The notes beneath the pieces are model-generated. The model was not told the DNA's origin and did no database searches. It worked only from the letters and a program-made list of their open reading frames with translations. The translations under genes were made by a program, and so were the position numbers. From assembly GCA_943704525.1 (NCBI GenBank), contig CALSCQ010001007.1, positions 1 to 15,385 of the forward strand: a stretch of 15,385 nt of DNA, written 5' to 3'. This stretch comes from Pigoraptor vietnamica. Its lineage: Eukaryota; Opisthokonta; Filasterea. Every line of letters begins with the position of its first letter. Positions within the stretch are counted from its first letter, which is position 1. This document shows, piece by piece, positions 1 to 9,902 of the stretch.

Positions 1-276
1 GGTAACATGTCAATCCCATAAGCCTTGCCCCTGGGGAATTGGGGGGCCCATATAAGGCGGACAATGCATTAGTGATTGGCTTAAGCTTTTCCCTAGTCGC
101 CTGAGACTGAATACGTGCACCCAAGGTCGGGGGCGTAACAAGCTTACAGTTAGTCTGTGATGTGTCCATCACCGGTCGACGATGGACAACCGCGGCGCCG
201 AAGCACGCAAACCAGACAATCAAGTCGGTCGAGAGCGTCACGGAGAGTGTTTTATGTACCGGTGAATCGGTCACAA
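1..276. other. Non-coding flank downstream of the first gene
   Basis: No gene is supported here. The minus-strand gene at 277-2588 ends at the right edge, so this stretch should hold its 3' untranslated region and the start of the next intergenic space. Open frames on the plus strand beginning near 157 run antisense through that gene, have arginine-rich composition and show no family resemblance. I see no tRNA, repeat or clear polyadenylation signal. Confidence 0.5.
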
Positions 277-2588
277 TCAACTCTTTGCAATTGCACCCAA
301 TTCGAGAAGTGGGGCTTCGAGGTCTGCCTGACTAACGTCCGGCACCATACTGCTCGACACCGGCTGTGCCATTCCCACGCGGTGCGAGGATATCTCTGCG
401 CGCCCGCGAGCACGGCCGCAGAGCGACGCCCAGAACGAGCGCGGGTATCGCTTCTGGAGCATCACAAACACGGTGTACACGAGCCCTCCGGCACCCACGA
501 CAGCGGCGGGGAGACTAACGAGCGACGTGAGAAACACCGCCATCGTAATGCGCTCGTGTATGTCGATCTGCAGCACGGACGACGGCGCCATGAGGTCGAT
601 GCGGAAGATCGGCCACGTCGCGGCACCCGGGGCCCTGAACGGATGCGTCACAATGTAGTCGTAAAAGGAGTTGAGTGTTGAGGTCTCGCCCGCCATTCGT
701 TGCCCTTCGGAACGCTCGATCGGCTGCAGGTCAAACCCTCGCGAAAGGGGCTCAAAGTGTGGCCCACGCAGCAGCGCCTTCGAGTATAGGATCCCCGCGA
801 GGTGTGCGCCCCGGAGACGGCTATCGCCAAATACGTTGTCGACCAACGTGTGCGACGTCATCACCATGCCTCCTTCAATCCACGTCAGTGCGTTGCGCTT
901 GAAACCCTCGAACATCCCCGTGCGCCACGACATAGTTATGACTCGAAACCGCATTGCTTGGACGACAGACGGCGCCTTCCCCTCCGTGCCGACGTAGAAC
1001 GTGTAGCTCACACGCCTCCCGAACGTGAGCTCCTGCAAGTCGCCGAGGTAATTGCGCTTCATCATGATGAGCGTGCAGTGGCCCCGTCCGCGCGCGCGGC
1101 ACAGATCCATGTCCTGCGACGACCGAAGCGAAGCCATCCCCGGCGGGCGTACGCGCGTCACTTTCGGGGCAACAACGCCAACATTCGCATAGCCCTTTCC
1201 CCGCTCTCTATACTGAATCGATGGGTCGATCGGGCGCGCGTCATCCCACTCGTCAAGCGCATCCGTGACCCACGCGGCCCAATCGCCAATCGTGGATGGC
1301 ATTGTGCCGGTCTGTTTCGAATTGTGGTTGAAACTGGGCTCACGGACGTCGTTGCTCGCAGGATAGCGCGTTCGATTGAACCTGCACACGCACGCAAGCC
1401 GGGAATGGGTCAGACATGGGAGCGTACAAGGGTGTGAATGCAAATCTACTTGGCATATAATAGATCGGGGCGCGCTCGCCTGCTCAAATTAAAATTTAGA
1501 GGAAAGACGCCGGATCAGACTCACCAATTCGCCCCGATATCGTCGACGTTCACAGTTTCCGTTGATTCGGTGCCGTCGTCAAACGTGGCCACGACCGACA
1601 GCGTCGTGTTCTCCGCTGCAAAGTTCGTTCCCAGCAGCAGGAACACAAACACCGGCGTCGGGTACGTGTCCAACACGTCGTCCTCCACTTTGTACCGCGG
1701 GTCGCTCGCCATGTTGAGTGTGGTGATGGGTACGAGCGAGCGCTCTTCAATGTACCTGTTCGCGAGAAAGTCCTGTATGACGTAGCAGAAGGCAGCGAGG
1801 GCGCCGAGAAGTGCGAGGACGGTGAAGATGCCGCGCGCGAGGCTCTGCGTGCGCACGGGAACGACGGTCACGGCAAGTGGTCCGTCCGCCGCGGCATAGG
1901 GGTTCAGGGGGACCGCAATGTCTCGCGTAGGCACTTCGTAGACGCAATCGATCGCGTGGAGCAGGCGACGTCCTCGCACCGTGAACACAAGCAGCGGCAA
2001 GAAAGCGATGGCGGACGCAAAGTACGCCACGATGAGATAGCGGTTCGCGCTGCCCGTGTCGAAGGATGCGCTCAGTAACAATTCTGATGCCGTCACAGTG
2101 CCCGGCGCATGCTCCGACGAGGATGTCGCAAAAAAGTAGTTTGGCGCCACAGGGCGGGAATCGGAGGAGTAGTTGCGCGTGAGCGGAGGGAGGTCGGGCC
2201 AACCGGTCTCCGTGGGACTCGTCGACCCGCCCAGCGGGCAAAAGGTTTGGACCCCCGGCACGCACGCGCGGGGCGGAAAGAGCAGGCCAGACGTGCAGAG
2301 GTCGCCGCTCCGACACCGGGCGCAACTCGTGGCGTTCCACGTCGCCGAGTACGTCCCTGGGGGACACACGGCACAGCCGCCGCTCGCGCTCCCGTCTTCG
2401 ATAAAAGAGCCCGGCGGACACGGAACATGACTCGGGCCGTCCGGCGCGGCAGTGGCCCACCCTGCAAGGAGTAGGCTTGCGAAACTGAGAGCGACCGCAA
2501 CAGCGGGTGCACCAATGGCACGACTGCGACGAGGCCTCGCGACTGGCGCCACATGCGCAGCTGCAGCCATCTCAGTGCGACGCGGCAT
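277..2588 (-). CDS. Multi-spanning membrane protein with Cys-rich ectodomain, ERV41/46-like second half
   Basis: Two exons, 2588-1525 and 1381-277, join across a 143-nt intron (GTGAGT donor at 1524, TGCAG acceptor at 1382) to give 722 residues. An in-frame TGA lies at 2597-2595, so ATG 2588 is the first start; a second ATG follows at codon 7. Residues about 20-48 look like a signal peptide. Residues 57-117 hold eight cysteines in CPPGxF/CPPGTY spacing like TNFR or ephrin-receptor-like repeats. Likely membrane segments are 184-204, 251-272 and 635-661. This puts a loop of about 45 residues in the cytosol, a domain of about 360 residues in the lumen or outside, and a 60-residue tail in the cytosol. 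N-glycosylation sequons at N85, N139, N327 and N357 all fall on the predicted outer side. From the cytosolic loop onward, layout and local sequence recall ERV41/46 (ERGIC) proteins, but this is only a resemblance. Function unknown. Confidence 0.72.
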
Positions 2589-2600
2589 CTCAGTTCAGGC

Positions 2601-2680
2601 CGGCGACGGCAAGGCGCGCGGCGACGGCAGGGCGCGCGGCGACGGCAAGGCGCGCGGCGACGGCGGGGCGCGCGGCGACG
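2601..2680. repeat. 18-bp GC-rich tandem repeat, about 4.4 copies
   Basis: Four full 18-bp units start at 2601, 2619, 2637 and 2655, followed by an 8-bp partial unit. The unit is cggcgacggcaaggcgcg, and units differ only at the AA/AG/GG position in the middle. The array ends 13 bp before the minus-strand start codon at 2588, so it would lie in that gene's 5' untranslated region or core promoter. An in-frame TGA at 2597-2595 separates it from the coding frame. Confidence 0.9.
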
Positions 2681-2860
2681 TGGGCGAATCGCCGTGAAAA
2701 TTGAACGCCAAGGGAGAAACAGACTGGGCGTCGCCGGTACCACTGAGTCACGGGGGCGGCGCCTGAAGCGTCCAGCCACAATAACGGAGCCTCTTCGGCG
2801 CAGGCGTCTCTTCAACCGCGGCACTCTGGACGAATCAGTGCCATGGACCAGTATATCGCC

Positions 2861-2880
2861 AGGGGTACTTCAGTACCCCT
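2861..2880. repeat. Perfect fold-back (8-bp arms, 4-nt loop) flanked by 7-bp direct repeats
   Basis: AGGGGTAC at 2861-2868 and GTACCCCT at 2873-2880 are exact reverse complements around a TTCA loop. The 7-mer ATATCGC occurs on both sides, at 2853-2859 and 2882-2888. The layout looks like a small inserted fold-back with a target duplication, or a dyad binding site; no transposase is nearby. Confidence 0.8.
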
Positions 2881-3133
2881 GATATCGCACAAGAGTGAAA
2901 TTTCCCCCACGTAATCGTTGCCATTTCAAATAAACAGTGACGGGGCTTACCAAGGCTAAAATCCCGCGTGACCAATGGGGAAACACGCCGTTATGACGAC
3001 ATCATAACAAATGACGCCCGCATAGGCAGCACGTGATGTCACTCGCACATGTGCTCGCCGACCACCCTTCTTCAGCCCGTACAGCACCCAGCTGGAGAAG
3101 GACGTGCACAGCGTTGCATTCCAGTTTGAAAGA

Positions 3134-5162
3134 ATGCTGGCCCTGCGTGCAGTCGCGCGTGCGGCGCGCTCAACGGGCGCGTTTGCCGTTGCCCGTCCTG
3201 TGCGCCCTCTTACGGCCTCCGTCGCTGCCGCCCAGCCCCAGCGGTCACTCTCCGGCATTCTCCGCCCTCCGGTCCCTCCGAAATTCGGCGCAGCCGCTAG
3301 CCGTGCGCCGCGCACACCCGCTGACCGTGCTCCGCGCACACCCGCTGACCGTGCGCCACGCGTTAATGCGAGCGAAGAGAGCGGGCAGCGCGGTGCTTCG
3401 CGGAGGGCCGACCTTTTTGAGTATGCGCAGGGGCTCGCGCGCGACTCGAGGCCCGAGAGGCGTCTCGAGGGCAGGATGCGCCTCTTCCTATTGCGCAGCA
3501 CGCCAGACCGTGCGGTGTATGCGCTCCAGGAGGCCATCCATGCGCGCGCGGCGGTGGACAGCGTGCACTTCAACCTCGGCATTCAGGCGTGCATCCTCAA
3601 GCGGAACGGCTACGGCGCCTGGCGTCTCGTGAAGGACATGGAGCAGCTTGGCGTTTTGCCCGTGCAAATGACGTATGGGCTCCTCTTCGAGGCCTTTGCG
3701 CGCAATAAGACGGGGTCGCTTGTCTTTCTGGCCGAGAGGATCCGCCGGTCCATGCTGCTTAATGGGATTGCGCCGACGACCCAGACCCTCACGAGCTACC
3801 TCCGCGTGTTCGCGCGCGGCCGCGTCGTCGACGACGCCTTTTCGCTTGCGGAGACTGGCCGCACTATTGACGAGCTCAAGGAAGACACGCAACTGGGGAC
3901 CCCTGTTGAGGTTGGAGTTATTTTTGTGTCCGCGCGCCGTATTTGGCCGCGTGGACGCGGGAGCATGTTGTTTCATTTCGTTGTAGTTGGGGACGCGGCA
4001 CTCACAGCGCATCAGCCTACGGGCATGTAATCGGCAGTTTGTTTATGGTGTCTCACTGTCGCTTGGCCTGTAACAGCATGCCCTCTTGCCCACGTAACAA
4101 GTCGTCTTCCTGCTCATTCCCTCGCTCCTATTCGCTGTTCAGCCCCCTCAGGGCTATCCGGACGGCTTCACGGTCGCTGCGCTTGCGTCGGGGTGCAGCA
4201 CGCCCACAGACCGGGCGCGTCTGTACGAATTCATGCAGAAGCGCGGCTTTGAGAAGACCCGCTATGTCGCCGAGTCGCTGCTCAAGGCGGCCATCATGGG
4301 TCCCGATGGTCTGAACAAGGCCGTGGCCCAGCGCGAGGGGTTGAAGCGCGATGCAAAGGAACCGGACTCGAAGAAGATCCAGGAGGATACGGCGGACGAT
4401 GTGTATGAAGTGGGCACGCTGACGGCCGAAGAGCTCGCCCGCGTGCGTGCCGTGACGGTGTCGGTACTCGACGAGCTCAACCGCAAGGGATTCCCTGTCG
4501 ACGCGACCACGATTGCGCTCCTCCTCCGCTTTGTGCCGAGCGGGGCTGTGGACCCCCGCCCTCTCTACCAGTCTGTGATGGGCGGCGCCGACCAGAACGG
4601 TGCCGATCCGGTGTTCGTCCGCAGCCTCTACTACGCGCTGCACCGGAGCGGGCACACGGGCGAGGCGCAGGCGCTGTTTGACGCGGCCATGGCGCGGAAG
4701 GGCAACCTCGAGCCCTCGCAGATTCTCATCGAGGCCGCCACGGACACGGCGGCGAGCGACGGGGACTTTGTGCGCGTGCGGCAGATGATCAACGACGTGG
4801 TGAAGACGGGCGCGGGGCGGCTCTCGATGCGGCTGCTGCAGAACTTTGTCCAGGCGGCCATCAACTCGGACTCGTGGGAGAAGGTCGACGATGCTCTGTC
4901 CGCCATCGCCGAGTTCAAGATTGCGCCCCCGGAGCAGACGGCGCGCGCTCTGGTGAACTGGGCGGCGCGCAAGGACCCCTTGCTTCTCGACCAGATTGGC
5001 GAGCGGCTGGTGAAGGTGATTGCGGCCAACCTGCAGCGGACGCAGCGCGCGGAGCTCCAACCGCGGGACACGTACCTCTACGCCATGTACAAGGTTCAGC
5101 GCGAGAAGGTCGGTCACCCGGAGAAGGCCTCGGGCACGCAGACGAACGTGGGGGGGCTGTGA
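3134..5162 (+). CDS. Mitochondrial pentatricopeptide-repeat (PPR) protein
   Basis: Two exons, 3134-3904 and 4143-5162, give about 596 residues. The intron ends at a pyrimidine-rich tract with CAG at 4140-4142. Its donor is probably GTTGAG at 3905 or GTTGGA at 3911; both are phase 0 and differ by two codons, and CAG at 4149-4151 is another in-frame acceptor. The ATG at 3134 has A at -3, and upstream in-frame codons lack another ATG. The first 40 residues are rich in Arg, Ala and Ser with almost no acid, typical of a mitochondrial presequence, with a possible cleavage region near RSLS. Degenerate helical repeats of about 35 residues start near residue 142, with xxxFNLGIQAC- and PDGFTVAALASGC-like cores. 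PPR proteins bind organellar RNA for processing, stability or translation. The specific target is not readable from the sequence. No obvious DYW, SMR or other catalytic domain is seen. Confidence 0.85.
3301..3360. repeat. 24-bp in-frame tandem repeat, 2.5 copies, in PPR exon 1
   Basis: Units at 3301-3324 and 3325-3348 differ at one base, and a half unit follows at 3349-3360. They encode an octapeptide close to RAPRTPAD, repeated between the presequence and the first helical repeats (residues about 56-76). The unit length is a multiple of three, so copy-number change would keep the frame. The segment is probably a disordered linker. Confidence 0.85.
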
Positions 5163-6604
<1,442 letters not shown>

Positions 6605-6907
6605 TCTCGAGCCGCACGAGTGCAGCAAGCTCGTCAATAGCCAACGGAGAAGAGCGCACGCACACACGCACAAATTGCGCTGAGAGTAAGACTGCTACAA
6701 AAACGGACGGTTCAGCCAATTCAAAAACGAATCGTTGCTATTATTAGCACATAAACCGAGAAAGGCAAATTCAATCACACTGGGGCTAAGAATAGATCGA
6801 GGGCGCACTGTGACAATAATACAGCATTCGGTTTGAGGCTTCAGTGAATATACAAACGACAACGCTGCAGCGCACGCACGCATCGCAGTGGTGGCACCGG
6901 CAACGGA
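6605..6907. other. Intergenic region between DRC4 3' end and PDE6D start
   Basis: This 303-bp gap should contain the DRC4 3' untranslated region and the PDE6D promoter, both on the minus strand. The middle (about 6690-6800) is the most AT-rich part of this neighbourhood, as expected for a compact promoter or termination region. A short CA-type repeat lies at about 6657-6671. No coding exon or RNA gene is supported. Confidence 0.5.
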
Positions 6908-9665
6908 CTACTGTGATATTGTCGCCACAAGGCCCGCCGGTCCGTGGCCGAGGGTCTGCCCCGCCTTTGTCGCAAGGGGCTTGAAGCCCAGCTCCTCCTG
7001 CGGGATGCCAAACTCGGACAGCTTGGCTTCGTATGTCTTGATAAGGTCGTTGTGGGCCTGCAGTGGACGTCCGTAGTCAGAAACCAGGGCACAACAGCCA
7101 GAAAAGCACACCACGTGCCGAAGCCTCACCTTGCAGACACGGGCGAGTTCGTACTGTAGGTCCTTGATGGCCTCGTTCTTCGCGTCCAGCACGTCGTCCA
7201 GCTTGCGCGTGACGGCAGACAGCGCCGTCGGGTCCAGGTTCGATGCAGCGAGGACCTCGTTCAATTGAGCCTCCTGCGAGCGTGTGGGTTAGCATCCTCT
7301 AACAGCGTCTACGCGCCAACGCACAGCGCGCAAGGCGCACCTTCTTTTCGAGCTGCTCGGCAAGAGCCGTGAGCTTCTTTTCGAGGAGGAGGTTTTTGAA
7401 CCCCGTCTTCTGCTGAACGTCGTACACCGTCGTCACGAAGCGGTCGTACAGCTCGTCCCGCTCCTTCTCCACCTGCGCGCACAAATGCGTGTGAGCGGCG
7501 CATTATGCGACTGGCACGCCGCACAGGCAGACACGACCGTCCGACGCACCTGGGCAAAGCGCTGGAGCAGGACCTCGTGCTCCCACTTGAGCGCCTTGAA
7601 CTCTTCCTCCTGCACCTTGAGGCGCGCCTTGGCGTTCTGCAGCGACGTCTTGTCCTTGTCGTAGTTGGCCAGCTGCCGCCGCAGGTCGTCGACCTCCGCC
7701 AGCGCGCGGTTCAGCGGGTCCGTGAGGCGCTTGTTCTCGTTCGTAATCTCAATCATAAACTTCTCGTTCCGCTCCTCCTTCTTCTTCATCTCCTCCACTT
7801 GATCCTGCAGAGTAACGGCGGCAACGGGGGTTACAGCAGCGAAGACGGGTGGGAAAAAAGGGCGGATAGTTGCTGTGGGACACAAAAGGCAACAGCGAAA
7901 GCAGCGACGCGGCAAGCACGAAAAAAAAGCAGCGAAGGCGTGTGGTGAAAAGGGCGGCGGTAGTTGTTGTGGGACACAAAAGGCAACAGCGAAAGCAGCC
8001 GCGCGGCACGCACGAAGCCCACGCACCCGCAGCGAGTTGATGAGCGCGAGGTTGTTGAGCGTGATGTCGTTGTAGTAATTCTTGATGTCGCCAAACGCCT
8101 TCTCGTGGTTGCGCATGAGCGTGTTGATCTGCCCGTTCTTCCGCTCCTCAATCTCGTGGATCTCGTTCTTGCGGCGCAGTTCGAGCTCCTCCCGCATCGT
8201 CTTCATCTTGCGCTCGTACTTCAGCTGAAGCTCGCGGCTTTGGCGCTCAAAGTCCTGCCGCAGCGTCGTCACTTGCTTGTCGTGCTCCTGCGCGGATTGA
8301 AAAGCACATGGCAACAGGGTCAGGTGGGACGTGGACCAGTTTAGGCCGTGACTCGCTTCGAGTAACATCGGTGCGCCAATTGGGGACAGAATAAGGTGGG
8401 GCGTGAGAAGGTAAAGGCTCAGGTAAAAGGAGAGTGTGCGGGTGGTCTCGCAGAAAGACAGAAGGAGGCAGTGAGCCCAAAAAGGAGATTCACAATACGC
8501 CAGGCTGAAATCCGTTCTGCGGCATCATTAAAAAAAAAGGAAAGAAAGTGTGTACACGCTTGTGCGACCGCCATTCGTTACACACGGCCGAAAGCGCGTA
8601 CGCACCTGCTTGAGGTTCTTGATAATGTCCTCGTGCGACAGCTCGTACTCTTTGAGCTCGAGCTTCAGCGCACGCTTGTCCTTGCGCAGCTCGGCCTCTC
8701 GCTTGCGGTACTCGTCCTGCTCCAGCTTCAGCGCCATCGTCCCGTCCGTCTTGAGCTCCGTGATGTTATTCTGGTGCTCGTAGAGGAGGTGCTTGACCTT
8801 CTGCTTGTACACCTTGATCTCCACCTGCCGTCGCAAACAGAGCGGTGAGCGTGCGCCAGACACAACAGGTCGGAATGCTATTTCCGATCCCCTGCAAATG
8901 GAAAATGCCATTCACACGCCCCTTACGCAGACAGCTGTGCCCTTTCCCTCTCAGAGCCAACACCTCACCTGATGCCTCTCCTCCATCTCCTCCATTTCGC
9001 GGTCCTTGTTGCGCATCTCCGCCTTTCGCTCCTCAAGCGCCCGCTTTGTGATCTCCCAGAAGGTGCTTATCTTGTCCTAATGGAGAAAAAAGAGGAGGCA
9101 AGCGTCAATTCAACGCTCGAGACAATGAGATAGCCAATGTGGGAGCATCTCTCGCCCGTCCTCTCTCCGATTTCAAGGCCATTCCGCACACTAAAACGCT
9201 GCCCTCCCCTGTCATCCACTGCGTCGCACGCACGCACCCGCTCCAGTTGGAAATAGTTGCGCTCCTCGCGCTCGCGCTCGAGCTCGGACTTCATCTTTCG
9301 CGCGTAGTCCTCGAGCTGCTCCTTCGTCATGTCGGCCGTGTTCGCATTTTCCACCATCGAGGGCGCCTCGCGCACGGACGACGCCGACTTGGACTTGCCC
9401 GACTTCTTCCGCTTCCCCTTCCCAGAGGACTTCTTGGGCGGCTGTGTGCGCGTGCGTACGGTGAGCGAGGAACCGCAATAGCGCACATCACGCATCACAA
9501 ACAGGCAACCATGTCGCACAACAAATGCGAACAAATTAGCGAAAAGCAAGAGAAAATGAAAAAGTCGCCCTCTTGCAAAGGCGCGTCTTCTGAAAAAAGC
9601 GATGCCAATGCGTGCACGGCCTAAAGGTGCAAACACTTCAAATTGCAATCCCCCGCCCTCACCAT
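6908..9665 (-). CDS. GAS8: Dynein regulatory complex subunit 4 (DRC4/GAS8)
   Basis: Nine exons encode about 491 residues (human GAS8 has 478): 9665-9663 (ATG only), 9441-9238, 9076-8969, 8824-8606, 8287-8027, 7804-7550, 7472-7341, 7273-7130 and 7057-6908. Every exon length is a multiple of three and every junction restores the family sequence. Recognisable blocks are [85 protein letters not shown] and [13 protein letters not shown], ending in [11 protein letters not shown]. The N-terminus is a Lys/Ser-rich tail beginning MPPKK, and the rest is almost entirely coiled coil. DRC4 is a core rod subunit of the nexin-dynein regulatory complex between outer doublets and is needed for regulated flagellar beating. 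The start is inferred from ATG followed directly by a GTGAGG donor at 9662, with the acceptor at 9442 preceding CCG-CCC-AAG-AAG. Confidence 0.95.
7836..8020. repeat. Imperfect 93-bp tandem duplication inside DRC4 intron 5
   Basis: Copies span about 7836-7928 and 7929-8020 and share long blocks, including tgtgggacacaaaaggcaac. Both lie inside the 222-nt intron 8026-7805. In transcript sense each copy is a pyrimidine-rich tract, so the duplication also duplicates the region used upstream of the 3' splice site. An (A)8 run separates the copies on the plus strand. Confidence 0.85.
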
Positions 9666-9902
9666 CTTCGGAACTGGCGACGCTCGCCACTGCGCAACGA
9701 CAAATTTTCTCTTCGACCGCCACCAAACAACGAAAAAAAGCGTCCTCACTGAAATGGAGTCGGTGCAATCGCGCACTCTCTTCACTGAGCACTGGACCGG
9801 CGGTCGGCTGCTTGGCAACGGACGCATCCGGGGTGCCTGTTGCGACGGATCACGTGATCACACCGATTACTACCCCGGATGTGTATTCAGCGCAGATCGC
9901 GA
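9666..9902. promoter_or_regulatory. ZnT 3' flank and DRC4 promoter with a nested palindrome
   Basis: Only 237 bp separate the ZnT stop codon (9905-9903) from the DRC4 ATG, both on the minus strand. It must therefore hold the ZnT 3' end and the DRC4 promoter. A two-layer palindrome occupies 9826-9880. Its inner core is GATCACGTGATC at 9848-9859, and its outer arms are ATCCGGGGT at 9826-9834 and ACCCCGGAT at 9872-9880. The core CACGTG begins 186 bp upstream of the DRC4 ATG. I looked for an RFX-type X-box, expected for ciliary genes in some lineages, and did not find a convincing one. Confidence 0.6.

Larger units (their letters stand above)
2589..3133. promoter_or_regulatory. Divergent promoter region between membrane-protein and PPR genes
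   Basis: This 545-bp gap separates two genes that point away from each other, so it should hold both promoters. Visible elements are the 18-bp repeat array (2601-2680), a perfect fold-back (2861-2880), a CCAAT motif near 2972-2976, an inverted repeat TTATGA-cgaca-TCATAA at 2991-3007 and a CACGTG at 3030-3035. The last three sit within 165 bp of the PPR start. The middle part (about 2880-2960) is less GC-rich than the flanks. No coding exon is supported here; long open frames on both strands are repeat-driven and arginine-rich. Confidence 0.55.

Noticed and set aside
157-681. Plus-strand open frame of 174 codons
   Set aside because: It is antisense to the second exon of the membrane-protein gene, has Arg/His-rich shadow composition, and matches no family I recognise.
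2093-2824. Minus-strand 243-codon Arg-rich frame spanning the 18-bp repeats
   Set aside because: It is the alternative frame of the membrane-protein gene extended through a GC-rich repeat; the in-phase frame with signal peptide, Cys repeats and membrane spans is clearly the coding one.
7836-8020. Tandem repeat considered as a CRISPR-like array
   Set aside because: There are only two imperfect 93-bp copies with no spacers, inside a spliceosomal intron of a eukaryotic gene.
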